Positions 8,938 through 20,487 of a DNA stretch of 64,000 bases are shown here, one piece after another; positions within the stretch are counted from its first letter, which is position 1; every line of letters begins with the position of its first letter. The notes beneath the pieces were generated by a model that did no database searches, was not told the DNA's origin, and worked only from the letters and a program-made list of their open reading frames with translations. The position numbers and the translations under genes were made by a program. This DNA comes from Paraphysomonas bandaiensis (Eukaryota; Chrysophyceae). The stretch is from NCBI GenBank assembly GCA_965644295.1, contig CBFFRP010000242.1:1-64000 (forward strand). Reading direction: 5' to 3'.

Positions 8938-11855
8938 ATGGAAACCATTAAGTTCATACCACCACAATGTATGGTAGACTTATCTTTTTGGGAAATGCTT
9001 TATGAATTAAAACTTAATAAGTTTCGTATTGCAACAGATGAACAAGAGATTGTTTCATTTATTCCCAGTAATAAGAAAGATATTGTCCTTACTAAACATT
9101 CATTTAAGAGTGAAGCGGAGACTGGGTATCTAATCATGGATTATTATCTATTCTTTTTTATATTAATGATATTACTTTTGTAGAAGTGATGTTGTCTACT
9201 CCACTGGAATACTGAAGAATGTCAACACTGCAAATGTAGGATATCTAGTATAATTGTGTGACTGTTTCGATGAAATGCGAATTCAGGAATTTATCGCAAT
9301 CAAGAAGCCAGAATTTCTTAACAACATGGCCAATAGTCTCTGGCGAAGTATTGTTGGAGGTGAAGTTCTTTCCAATATTTCTTCCTTGCAAAGTTTCGTT
9401 TTATTGACATATGCTGACCTCAAACAATATAAGTTTACCTACTGGTGTGTGCTGTTGACAATAACTGCTTGTGTGTAATAGTGTTGTGGTTAGGTTCGGC
9501 TTTCCCACATTTGTACCGGAAAAACCCTTCGTGCATTATACTCCACCTATTCAAGTATGTACTACGTTTACTGAAAGCGACATTGAAGTTGCCAATTTAA
9601 GCAGGTAGTGGGCGTGTCTGTAGTGTCGTGAGAATGCAGAACACTTTATTAATATACCTATGTGTACAGTGGTGAACGCATGTCTCGCCAAGAATTCGTG
9701 TTTGCCATGGTGCGGGGAAGTGATGGGGCATATATGCAGCATAGTCTTGGGGAAGCCTGGGAGAAACGCGCTACACCTGATGTTATCTTTGTTTACTCAG
9801 GGCCTGGCACTGGAACGGTGCCTACAGAAGGCATATCAGAATGCTCATCTCCATGTCCTTGGGGACTGCGAAATGTTTTAGCCATGCTGGCGGTGGGGGG
9901 CGCGGGGTGTGAAGCCATAGGTGGTCGAGTTGTACAAATTGTTGTTCTACAATATGCAGGCAAAATGTCTGGCACGGACCCACTTTTGAGCATTCTCCTT
10001 CCTGAAGGGTGCTTTGGAGACGTGTCCTCCGGTAGGAATTCAAAAGTTATGTGCAGACCACTTATAATGTATATCCAGTGACAACCCCACTCCCTCGCGT
10101 TGTTGGGTGGCAGCCGAATGACAGGTAAGCAGTTAATTCAACGATTTGTGTGTCGGAGCTCATGTTCTACAAGGGGAAAGCCAGGACCGAGGGTGACTGA
10201 TACAAGTTCAGTACACGACACGAAAAAAATTATGTCACAGGCGGTGGATTTGAATGTTAGGCTTATGAAGTGGCGCATGTGGCCTGATCTTGACACGGAA
10301 TTACTCTCATCTACACGATGCTTACTGCTGGGTATGTATTTTGTTATATTAGTAATATTTTGATAGGCAATGTCCATGTATAGGTGCTGGGACGCTTGGA
10401 TGTGCAGTGGCCAGAACGCTGATGGGTAGGTGATATATAAATACATAGTGTTCATCGTAATCTCATAAGTGGGCGAAGGTTGGGGAGTTCGAGATTTGAC
10501 CTTTGTTGACAATGGCGTAGTATCCTACTCTAATCCCGCTAGACAGGTGAGTCTTTCGTATACACATATTCGTCTGTGTGTGGGCCTTTTTAGCACTTTT
10601 TATAATACATATTGTAATGGTTAGAGCTTGTTTGAGTATGAAGACTGTGTTGCCCGTGCCAACAAGAGTGTTGCCGCAGCTCAACGACTACAGAAAATTT
10701 TTCCCGGCATGCGTTGCCATGGGGAAGTCCTTACTATTCCAATGCCGGGTCATGCTATAGGCAAAACAGAAAAGGAAACATTTTATGCAGCAACAGAGCG
10801 TTTGAATACATTAGTCAAAGAACATGACGTTGTATTTGCACTGACGGATAGCAGGGAGGCTAGGTGTGTCATGCATTTCTATTTAGACAGACCTGATGTT
10901 TCGTCTGTAGGTGGCTTCCCACTGTGATGTGCGCTGCTCACAATAAGGTAGGCTCTTTTACGGTCTCCAATGACATTGCATTTATATATATACGTTTTTT
11001 CGAACACACTATAGCTGCTTATTAATTCCGCTCTTGGGTTTGATTCCTATCTCATAATGAGGCATGGACATGGGTGTCTACATGACCCACAGGATGTACC
11101 CTCCCGGTAGGCTGCACACTTATTACATTATTGCATTTTTTGAAATTGCTCGTTTGATTGATTGTCTGGTGCTTTGCTTTTGTCCGAACACAGTCTGGGG
11201 TGCTATTTCTGTATGGATGTCGCAGCTCCAGGAAATAGTCAACGAGACCGCACAATCGACCAGCAGTGCACCGTAACTCGTCCAGGACTTGGTGAGTTAA
11301 ATAATATATGATTTTTGCCTTACAACCGGTAAACTATTTCCTCTGTACCTCAGCACAAATTGCCTCTGGATTTGCAGTCGAGATGATGGTGGTGAGTGGA
11401 TTTTAGTGCTTTTGTTGCACTATTATTTACATGTTACAGGCTCTTCTTCATTCTAAAGGGAGACAACGAAGTCCTGCACCTGGAAATGGAACAATTGATG
11501 AGGCAGAGGACAGTCTTGTTCCGCATCAAATCCGTGGGTTTGTTCGTTCCTTTGGCCACGTTACTCCTACGGTAGGCAATATGTAGTCACTTCTTCTGTA
11601 ACCACACCTTATCAATGTCTTGTCTATGACTAGTGCCATGCATTTCCGCATTGTACTGCGTGCTCTCCGGAGATAGTGCGAGCTTACATCGAGTCTGCCA
11701 ATTCTGATGAATTGAAAGTAAAGTATCGCTTTGTGGAGAGTGTATGCAATGACCCAAACGTGCTCGAGCAACTAAGTGGGGTGGCTGATCTTACAGCCGG
11801 ACTTGATGATATCGATCTATTAGATGACAATGATGATTCTGCTGACGATTGGTGA
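8938..11855 (+). CDS. ATG7: ATG7, E1-like activating enzyme of autophagy, 680 aa, 16 exons
   Basis: Exons: 8938-9125, 9184-9235, 9287-9444, 9494-9604, 9670-10031, 10079-10124, 10174-10331, 10384-10425, 10479-10546, 10625-10863, 10911-10947, 11015-11106, 11194-11291, 11354-11391, 11440-11571, 11634-11855. They give 681 in-frame codons. The N-terminal domain shows [15 protein letters not shown]. The adenylation domain has [20 protein letters not shown] (G359, G361, G364) and FVDNG (D383). Zinc ligands are C521/C524 (GCYFC) and C614/C617 (CTAC). The catalytic cysteine is C543 in [18 protein letters not shown] and an acidic tail ending DDW close the protein. Atg7 activates Atg8 and Atg12 and hands them to Atg3 and Atg10. 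Human ATG7 has 703 residues, so the length is normal. The start was chosen at METIKF, which aligns with the family N-terminus. Confidence 0.96.
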
Positions 11856-12195
11856 GGTGATAAGCTAGAGTATGATGCTTGCGTAAATTTTAACTTATGT
11901 AAAATATTAGTGAGATATCCTAATGCAGACTTAAACTTAAATAATAATGCAAAACCTAACTATCACACACACTACGGAATAGTTAGAAGTATAACTGACG
12001 ATAACGATCATTATGATGACGATCAAGTATCTTCAACAGATTCAGCCATTAATTCAGTTCATGATATATTTCATTGGACATTATATTTCACATATACTAT
12101 CTTCTATCTAATATTAAGATGAATCCTAATTCCTAATACTTTTCCTCAATAAGATCAGATATCAGATTTAGTCTACTAGTTAAACCCAAGTCCAA
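11856..12195. other. Intergenic, nothing recognised
   Basis: 3' flank of ATG7 leading into scrambled retroelement sequence. A 70-codon polar frame (11910-12122) has no recognisable content. Confidence 0.4.
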
Positions 12196-12448
12196 CATGA
12201 AGTTAGTACGACATTTGTACCAATTTAAACATGCTTGTTTCAAACCATAGATTCGTTTGAGTAACTTGAGTACCATCCGGAATGTTCATACCGGGTGGAG
12301 GATGCATGCAGATGTCTTTCTCGAGGTCAGCATTTATGTAGGCAGTTGTAAAGTCAATTTGGTGGAGTTTCAGTCTCATGATGGTCGCTAATGCCATGAT
12401 CGTTCGTAGTGATGTCGCCTTGGCTACGGGGCTATGTATCGTTACCAT
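12196..12448 (-). pseudogene. Ty1/copia reverse transcriptase fragment
   Basis: The minus-strand frame contains SPVAKATSLRTIMALA, LKLHQIDFTTAYINADLEKD and HPPPGMNIPDG, the canonical N-terminal block of copia reverse transcriptase (SPVaK..S.R...A......HQ.D..TAf.n.dL...i.m..P.G). It stops abruptly within the domain and abuts an oppositely oriented fragment. Confidence 0.8.
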
Positions 12449-12640
12449 CGGGAGTCAAGGGGATCGTGTGCGTCACCTTGTGGCCAACCGCAGTGCTAAT
12501 ATAATGCACAAAGTTGCTTCTGGTAAAAAGAGTATCCTCCGAAGCAAGAGAATGGCCAGAAAACGGGTTATCGTAAATGTACATAAATTTAGTGATGGTG
12601 TATGCTCAACACGTATTAAATCATATGGCATGCGATAAAC
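12449..12640 (+). pseudogene. Copia polyprotein linker fragment (first copy)
   Basis: A short plus-strand piece with GDRVRHLVANRS and SKRMARKRVIVNVHKFSDGV. The same module recurs in the fragment at 12770-13480 and, inverted, at 13540-13995. It is a duplicated, truncated segment of the region between integrase and reverse transcriptase. Confidence 0.6.
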
Positions 12641-12769
12641 AATGCATTAGTAAATTACATACAAACAATATTGACATTGGTTTGCACGCTATTAGTAATC
12701 AGCAGCCATTGAGATGGACCCACCTACCTCGATGAAAAGATAGCAAAGACTCGCCCTTCGATACAACTC

Positions 12770-13490
12770 AATGGGAATCAAATGCCGAAACCGGCACCAC
12801 CTAGTCAAGGGGATCGTGTGTGTCAGCGTGTGGCTAAACGCTGTTTCAAGCCTGCTGATTCAACGGGAGATGGGGGAAATCAGAGTACATCTGAAGGGCC
12901 AAGTAAGGTCCGTGCTACCGCAAACTATTCGAAGCAAGAGAACAGCCAGAAAAAGGGTAATTGTAAATGTGCATAAATTTGGTGATGGGGTATACACATG
13001 TGATGTAAATGCTCAACATGTCCTAAATCATATGGCGCATGGCAAACAATGTATAACCAAAATACATACAAACATTATTGATATTGTTATGGATGCTATT
13101 AGTAATTGCAATGACGTTGATGAGTTAACCGAAACACCAACGAGTGTACAAGATGCTGTTTTAGGTAAACATAAACAGCAGTGGATTGATGCGATAAACA
13201 AAGAAATATCCACTCTCCAGAAGAAAGGATGCTGGAGATATGCTTCGTTACCACCGGGAGCACGAGCAATCAAAGGAAATCTCATCTTTACAATCAAAAG
13301 GAATCAGAACAACATATAGTTCAAGGCTCGACTGGTCGCTCAGGGACTTACCCAAATCTCAGGTATCGGTGACAACGAAACATACAGCCCCGTAGCCAAG
13401 GCGACATCACTACGAACAATCATAGCCAAGGAAGACATCTATATGCATCCTCCTCCTGGTATGAACATTCCCGGAGGCAAGATACTGGAG
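12770..13490 (+). pseudogene. Copia polyprotein fragment (linker + start of reverse transcriptase) with internal deletion
   Basis: Two frames carry the linker motif ARKRVIVNVHKFGDGVYTC. Then come QQWIDAINKEISTLQKKGCW and LPPGARAIKGNLIFTIKRN, a stop, then FKARLVAQGLTQISGIGDNE and SPVAKATSLRTI. That is the copia reverse-transcriptase entry region in order. It then jumps to EDIYMHPPPGMNIPGG, skipping about 26 residues that are present in the minus-strand fragment at 12196-12448. So this copy has an internal deletion besides its frame breaks. Confidence 0.8.
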
Positions 13491-13509
13491 AGTAGATATC
13501 TCTCTGTTT

Positions 13510-13995
13510 ATTGCGTTGATCCACTGCTGTTGATGTTTACCTCAGATAGCTTCTTGTACACTCTTTGATATATCCGTTAGTTCATCAATATCATCACTAC
13601 TAATAGCGTGTATAACAATATCATTACTATACATTGTTTGCCATGCGCCATATGCTTTACATGTATATAAACTATCATCAAATTTGCGTATATTTACCAT
13701 TACTTTTTTTCTGGCCGTTCTCTTGCTTCGGAGAATGTACTTTTTACCAGCTGACAGTGTGTGCTTTGCTTGGCCCATCAGATGAAGTCTGACCTCCTGT
13801 ATTACCCGATAGATCAGTAGACTGCTGTGCGGTTGGCCTTACGCTGACGCACAAGATCCCTTTGATTGTGTGGTGCCGATTTCGGCACTGAATCCACTTT
13901 GAGTTGTGTCGAAAAGGGTGAGTCTTTGCTCTCTTTGCATCGAGGTTGGTGAGTCCGCCTCGATGGCTGCTATCATGATGATGTCTTGAGTTCAC
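13510..13995 (-). pseudogene. Copia polyprotein fragment, inverted copy
   Basis: Minus-strand frames repeat the linker seen at 12770-13180: KWIQCRNRHHTIKGILCVSV, SKRTARKKVMVNIRKFDDSL, then DDIDELTDISKSVQEAI. The protein-level match with divergent DNA suggests a second, older or related copia insertion in opposite orientation. Confidence 0.7.
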
Positions 13996-14257
13996 GCTAT
14001 TCCTCCTGGTAGTGGCGGCGGACGCTGGATATCCATTAACTTAATTAATGAGATCTTTAAAGAGAATGAGACCTTTTGGACTCCCATACGTAGACCCAAA
14101 CAACGGACTTATCGTATGTAACGCCGCTGATATTGAACGTTATACCGAGGGGTCTACATATATGCGAAAGTCTCCACTGCTATAGCTCTAAAAACAATAG
14201 CTATGTCCCTCTTCATATCCCTATGCACATATCCAGATGTATACAGAGTACATGATG
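13996..14257. other. Spacer between copia relics and the tetranucleotide array
   Basis: Short open frames (for example GRWISINLINEIFKENETFW from about 14012) have no recognised identity. This may be more decayed element sequence. Confidence 0.3.
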
Positions 14258-14982
14258 CATGTATGTATGTATGTATGTATGTATGTATGTATGTATGTAT
14301 GTATGTATGTATGTATGTATGTATGTATGTATGTATGTATGTATGTATGTATGTATGTATGTATGTATGTATGTATGTATGTATGTATGTATGTATGTAT
14401 GTATGTATGTATGTATGTATGTATGTATGTATGTATGTATGTATGTATGTATGTATGTATGTATGTATGTATGTATGTATGTATGTATGTATGTATGTAT
14501 GTATGTATGTATGTATGTATGTATGTATGTATGTATGTATGTATGTATGTATGTATGTATGTATGTATGTATGTATGTATGTATGTATGTATGTATGTAT
14601 GTATGTATGTATGTATGTATGTATGTATGTGTATGTATGTATGTATGTACGTATGTATGTATGTATGTATGTATGTATGTATGTATGTATGTATGTATGT
14701 ATGTATGTATGTATGTATGTATGTATGTATGTATGTATGTATGTATGTATGTATGTATGTACGTATGTATGTATGTATGTATGTATGTATGTATGTATGT
14801 ATGTATGTATGTATGTATGTATGTATGTACGTATGTATGTATGTATGTATGTATGTATGTATGTATGTATGTATGTATGTATGTATGTATGTATGTATGT
14901 ATGTATGTATGTATGTATGTATGTATGTATGTACGTATGTATGTATGTATGTATGTATGTACGTATGTATGTATGTATGTGT
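14258..14982. repeat. (ATGT)n tetranucleotide array, about 725 bp
   Basis: About 181 tandem copies of ATGT/GTAT, interrupted only by single-base variants: a GTGT near 14630 and ACGT units near 14649, 14761, 14829, 14932 and 14961. A period of 4 gives no stop codon in any frame on either strand, so the long MYVC and HTYI reading frames here are artefacts. The array ends about 150 bp before the ABCG start codon. Confidence 0.97.
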
Positions 14983-15132
14983 GGGGGAATGATATTATAA
15001 GAATATATATGATCATGTCGCATCCATCGGGTGATACAATGGACCCCACTCTCACACACTCTATATCCTATATAACACCCCCTTAAGTAACCCTTTAGCA
15101 CTCATGTTTCTTCCCCTCTAATACTTTATACA

Positions 15133-18100
15133 ATGCAGTATTCTCTATTAACTAAGAATCCTGATATAATGGATACTCGATTGAGTTTATCTGTCACTAA
15201 TCTCAAATATAAACCTTCTTTATATTCTTTACCTTCATGGGGATCCTCATTTCAGAATATTCTTCCTGTTTCATACTTACAGGGGCTGGTATGTATATAT
15301 ATATAGTATTGTGATGTGTTCTATATATATAGACGTGTGTTTATATACATATATATTAAAATGTGTATTTCAGAATCAACACACATGTTTGAAGAAAGTT
15401 TCGTTTTGTTGTTTGCCCAGTCAGTTGACTCTCATCTTGTCAACAAGTAGAGAGGAGAGAAGGTGACCATGAAACATGAATATATCTTCGTAGTATAACA
15501 CGTTATTAGAACCATTGCGGAGCTGCTAGCTGGCAGATGTATGCATGGAGAGTTCGAGGGACATATTAGTTTAATGGGAGAAGGTGCTAGTCGTGGTATC
15601 AGTGCGACGACAGCGTTTATTCCTCACCATGCCACAAAGTTGTACACCCCGGGATTAACATACATAGAGATGCTCACTTACGCAGCTCGACTAAGAATAG
15701 GTCGAAATAAGGGGCGCAAAGGATTCACAGATAGCGACGGGGATGGTGCTGTGAAGCGACGAGTCGAACGGGTTTTGGACTTGATGGGTCTGTCATGGTG
15801 TCGAGATAGGGTGATCACGGAGCGTCCTGCTTCAAGGGGTGTCCGAGGAGGGGAATTGCGGCGACTGGCCATTGCCACTGGAATCATTGATTTGCCTCCT
15901 GTGATTATACTGGATGACCCTTTCGAGGGACTTGATCCTGCTGTTTCCCTACATTTGATGAGGCAACTTGTCCATCTGTCGGAGCAAGGGCACACCGTCA
16001 TTTGCACATCCCCAAAGCCCCCGGTAACTGTGTACTCCCTCGCTCACAACGTGGTGTTTATCGCTGACGGTTACTCTATCTTTGCCGGAGCACGGGACAG
16101 TGTGGAACACTTTTTCTGTTCTCCTATGATGGAATATACATTGAATAAAAATAGTACTGTGGTTGACTTTTTGTTCGACATCGCAGATGGAACAGAACGC
16201 CCTGAAGGTCAACGGCGCCCAATGCAGCCCGACGTAATTCAAGGGTTGTTCGAGAGTTCACCCTACTGGAGGGGTGGAGTGGATACGTCCTGTGCCTATC
16301 AACCCCCATCTATTTCAATTTTACCGGATACATATGTACCGTACTACGGTTACCTTTCTCAGTCTCGGGATAGCTCGACAAGCGATGGTATCGGTGAAAT
16401 ATTAAGGAAAACGAACATTGTAATAGAGCGGGCTTTTTATGTCAAATTTCGAGAGCGCGAGGTACTTTTACGATCACTCAAAACCTCAGTGATATTTGGT
16501 CTCATATTGGGATACTTTCTGTGGGGATTAGGGGCCGATTTTGACTATACCATGAACATGCTGCTCATTGCATATGTAGAGGTAATGACCGTGACCTCCC
16601 ACTTGTGGATCATCGTATCGGCTGCTTTCTCCCAGCAGATTATCAATGTACATATCCTGTGCCAAAAAATTCAAATGTACAGGCATGAGAACGCTGTTAG
16701 TTGCTGTCCGCCAATTGCCTTTTGGTTTGCAACGTTGATATCCGAAGTGCCGTTTGCGCTATTCTTTGCTCTTCTACAGTCGAATATTGTCTATTTTATG
16801 GGAGAATTAGGGGTTGGATATGGTAACTATTTCTTTTTTATGTCAGTGATTGCTTTGACAGCGATAGTTGGGCTCACAACTGCTGTGATGTTTGCAACTA
16901 TAATCCAGAGAGAGTTAGTAGTAAGGGATTTGTTCATTTTTTGCTCATTCATGATGACTGTGTCGTCGGGGTATTTGTTCCACTACGATTCAATGGAAGG
17001 AAGCATCAATAAGGTGTGTTTCTATTATATATACGTGCATAACACAGCGGTTGACTATTCCTGTAAAGATATCTCTAATCAACTTTATGCGATGGGCGTT
17101 TGAAGCGCTAATGGTATGGAAGTACGATAAATACGGTGACGGGGATGAGTATTTGGAAATATATTCCTTTCAAAACTTTGAGAGGAATAGTGTCTTCCAG
17201 ATAATGGCTATTTTTATATTTGTTGATGTATTTTTATTTTTCATTGGCCTTCATCATCGACCGAATACACTTCATCGCCGTGTGAAAAAGCGTTCTGTTC
17301 TTGTGTCTGATCAGGAGAGAGCTAGCAGTATCAGTGTAGAGGGAGACAGTACGTCGAGTACTCACTTCTCTCGAAATACTGACCCTGTGGAGCCAAAGAT
17401 ATTTCTGAAGCAGTCTTCTATATCAAGTGCTTCGTCGTATAAGACCTCTCAGCCATCGACTAATATGGATGGAAAAGGGGACACTAAAGGACCAACCCTC
17501 TCTTTTAGAGACCTGTCTTTCTCCGTTCCGGACAAGCGAAGCCCGATGGGGTGTCGAAGTATACTTCACCCTATGAGTGGGAGGTTTGATTGGGGTAGAT
17601 TGAGTGTAATCATGGGCTCTGCTGGGGATGGAAAGTCTTCTTTATTGTACATACTTGCTGGAGAAATGCGGGATTCGTCGTCAACACATATCAAGGGGTC
17701 TGTGATGTACGACAATTCCCCCATTAGCCACACCATCCCGGCCTGGCAGAGAGGTGGATTTGTGGAAGCTGGAGATGTTCATTTTCGTGATTTGAGTGTA
17801 AGTGAGGTGGTTACATTTGCAATGCAACTCCGGAGCTCGGGACGAATGGCGAAAAAAGCCATCGCGGAAAATGTCGACCGAGCATTGGAGCTGGTACAAC
17901 TACAAGAGTGAGTGATTGCCTATTAGTGCCTATTTTAGTTTTAACATATATTCTTTACGCATGGAAATAGTTTTGTCGGAGTGAAGACGAAAGAACTGTC
18001 CCGGGGGGTACTCAGACGTTTGTCTATAGCTGAGGAGATCGTTCATGGCCCCTCACTTGTTCTTATCGATGAACCTATTACTAATCTTGACCAAAGGGAA

Positions 18101-19980
18101 ACTTCTATCATTGTCACAGGTGTTCTTCGCGAGCTGGTCAACCAGGATCGGACTGTGGTAGTGACGATGCATCAGGTACAAGCTGTCATGCTCATTATTG
18201 ATGCAGCGTTCTATGTCGTTGGCTCTATTCATAAAGCGTATGTGCTAGTCATACGTTATAGCGCAGATAGCATCTAGAGTTATTTACAGAACTCTGTTTT
18301 TATATGTCTTTTTAACGCATTTATCAGCCATCAGCTGCTGTCTTTGAGGTTGTGGATACGTTGTTACTTCTATCTCGAGGACGTATGATATATATGGGCC
18401 GTGCTGATATGGCGGCTTCGTACTTTATGAACTCGAGGATCTTGGGACTTTCCATGCAAGGATATACCAACCCCGCTGATTTTTTGTGTGACCTCTCCGG
18501 ATGCCTTCTGAAAAACGACAAGGTAATCCAACACGTTCCAATAGGTTAACTCGAGTTGTGCGTAGTATAATCAATGCCATGAATAATATATAAAAATTGA
18601 GTAGTTATTGATGTGTATAGGGAGTGTTTGTAGATACCCTCACCCTTGCCTCGCACTACGAGCAGAGCCACAGAGACCCTGTGTATTCCAATGCTTTGTC
18701 TCCAATTGTTAGTCTCAACAATACTATGGAGGAAGAGTCTGAGTCGTCTGAGAGCTGTGGCTCAGCCAGTGTAGGTCATGTAAAGCGACTGAGCACCGGA
18801 AGTGAAGGGAGTGCGTCCTCTGCATCGTCTAAATTGCCCGTGTCATGTGACGTTATGCCCGAAGATGAATCAATGTTCAGAAAAGTTCGGACTTCCATGT
18901 CTGATGCTTATGTGGTAGTGTCTGAATGGATTGTAGGTGTCAGAAATGCAGACCCATCACGGCAAATTCATTGTGGAAGAGTAATATTACAACGGTCCTG
19001 GAAAGTCCTATACAAGCGTGACAAACTGGTGATTGGTACAACCCTAACCTCTGTGTTTTTTGCATGCGTTTTCGGGTTCATGCTGGGTCCCTCTACTAAT
19101 GAAGCGGATGCGGTTGCATGTATGTTTGGAATCGGAAGCATGTGTATATTGCTATCGAATCTACAGTTTGTATTCTTCATGTTCAACAACCACAAGGTTT
19201 GTGCTTCTGGTATGAGCGTCTTACGTAATATGGTTCAATAGGTGTTTCTACGTGAACACTCGAGAGGTCTCTATTCAAATCTACTACACTGGCTGGTCAG
19301 TGACACCCCAGTCATGGTGCTGCGAACTGTACAATCATGTCTATACGGTGTTATCATTCACAATTGGCTCCATCTCAAGGGTGGAGGTGTGTGGATGAAA
19401 ATTTTGCCATACTCTGTTACTAATTTGATTATGTACAGCCGCGGCGGGGTTCTATTATCTCAATAACTGGATAATGTCCATTGTAAGTACGCAGTTAGTA
19501 GAGACTATTGTGTACATCCTGCCGGATGTCAGGTCCGCATATCGAATTGTCCCTGCGGTAGGATTTTTACTGTTTTACTTCTCAGGAATTATGGTTAAGC
19601 CCTCAGGTTGGTTTGTGTACTTTACCAATATGCTTTTGTAAATTGTTCTCTTTACAGTATTGCCAGAGTGGTTGCAACCATGGCTGCCTAGCGTATCAAT
19701 TATTCGCTGGCTGACTCAAGCTCTTCTAATTAACGAGTACCAGTACAACCGTGAAGCGTTTCCTGAAATGGGTCCCTATGATTACTCAACTTATGACTTC
19801 ACTTTGAGTCTATATGGATGGGGAGGAAAAACTAAGTGGGATTGCTTTTACGTACTTCTTATTAATCTTGCTATATATCGAATTGTTTACCTGATGGTAT
19901 CTGTGTATCATACAACATTTCAAAAGGGTAGAAGATCTAATAGACAGGAGTATAATGTTGTAGCTGCAGGAGATGCGTAG
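15133..19980 (+). CDS. Full-size PDR-type ABCG transporter, 1399 aa, 10 exons, asymmetric ATP sites
   Basis: Exons 15133-15288, 15374-15462, 15510-17013, 17069-17907, 17971-18175, 18328-18522, 18621-19196, 19242-19386, 19439-19606 and 19658-19980 give exactly 1400 codons. Order is NBD1, TMD1, NBD2, TMD2, the reverse topology of the PDR/ABCG class. NBD2 has Walker A GSAGDGKS (766-773), Walker B LVLIDEP (E897) and H930. NBD1 keeps the signature VRGGE (193-197), but its Walker A slot reads STSREERR (75-82), Walker B has D218 for the catalytic Glu, and the H-loop has P250. The NBD2 signature reads LSRGV (872-876). One composite site looks intact and the other is lost. Likely an exporter of lipids or xenobiotics in the plasma membrane or an endomembrane; substrate unknown. 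Confidence 0.92.
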
Positions 19981-20487
19981 ATTTTATATAGAGTTTAGAA
20001 CGTCATTCACATGTTTAGAATAGTGGTGACTGTGCTCAGGTTGCTGTTTTCTGCATGATTTATATACAGCATGTTTTGAAGCTGAAATTCAACTTATATA
20101 TTTTTATTTTAAAAACACTGCGTTTTTCCATAGCAATTCGCTCTCATTTGCTGGCATGTAGGTTTTTCTCGCGGAAGAAATGTTGAAAATCTGGCAGGAA
20201 ATGATCGTAATTAAAAAATATTTTTTCTTCAATATTTGCCATTTAATTTTGCCATTGCAAGACTGACACCGTTTCACAATGAATCGACGAAAAAATAGCT
20301 TGAGAGTGCAATGTATTACAGCATTCGGTAAGTCCAATCAACGTAATTACTAGTTGGAACATTGTTGGTCAACTAGTAACTAGTAGACACGTTATAATAA
20401 TGAATAATGTAACAAAATAAATGTGCTCTTATCATCATATCTCAGAACACAGAATCTTTATAGTTACTACAAGGGTTCTCTGACTCA
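19981..20487. other. Intergenic, nothing recognised
   Basis: 3' flank of the ABCG gene, AT-rich, with no coding signal. Confidence 0.4.

Noticed and set aside
14154-15101. Long open frames of MYVC and HTYI repeats on both strands across the arrays at 14.3-15.0 and 22.3-23.4 kb
   Set aside because: A pure 4-bp repeat without stop triplets opens all six frames. No start context, splice structure or conservation supports a protein.
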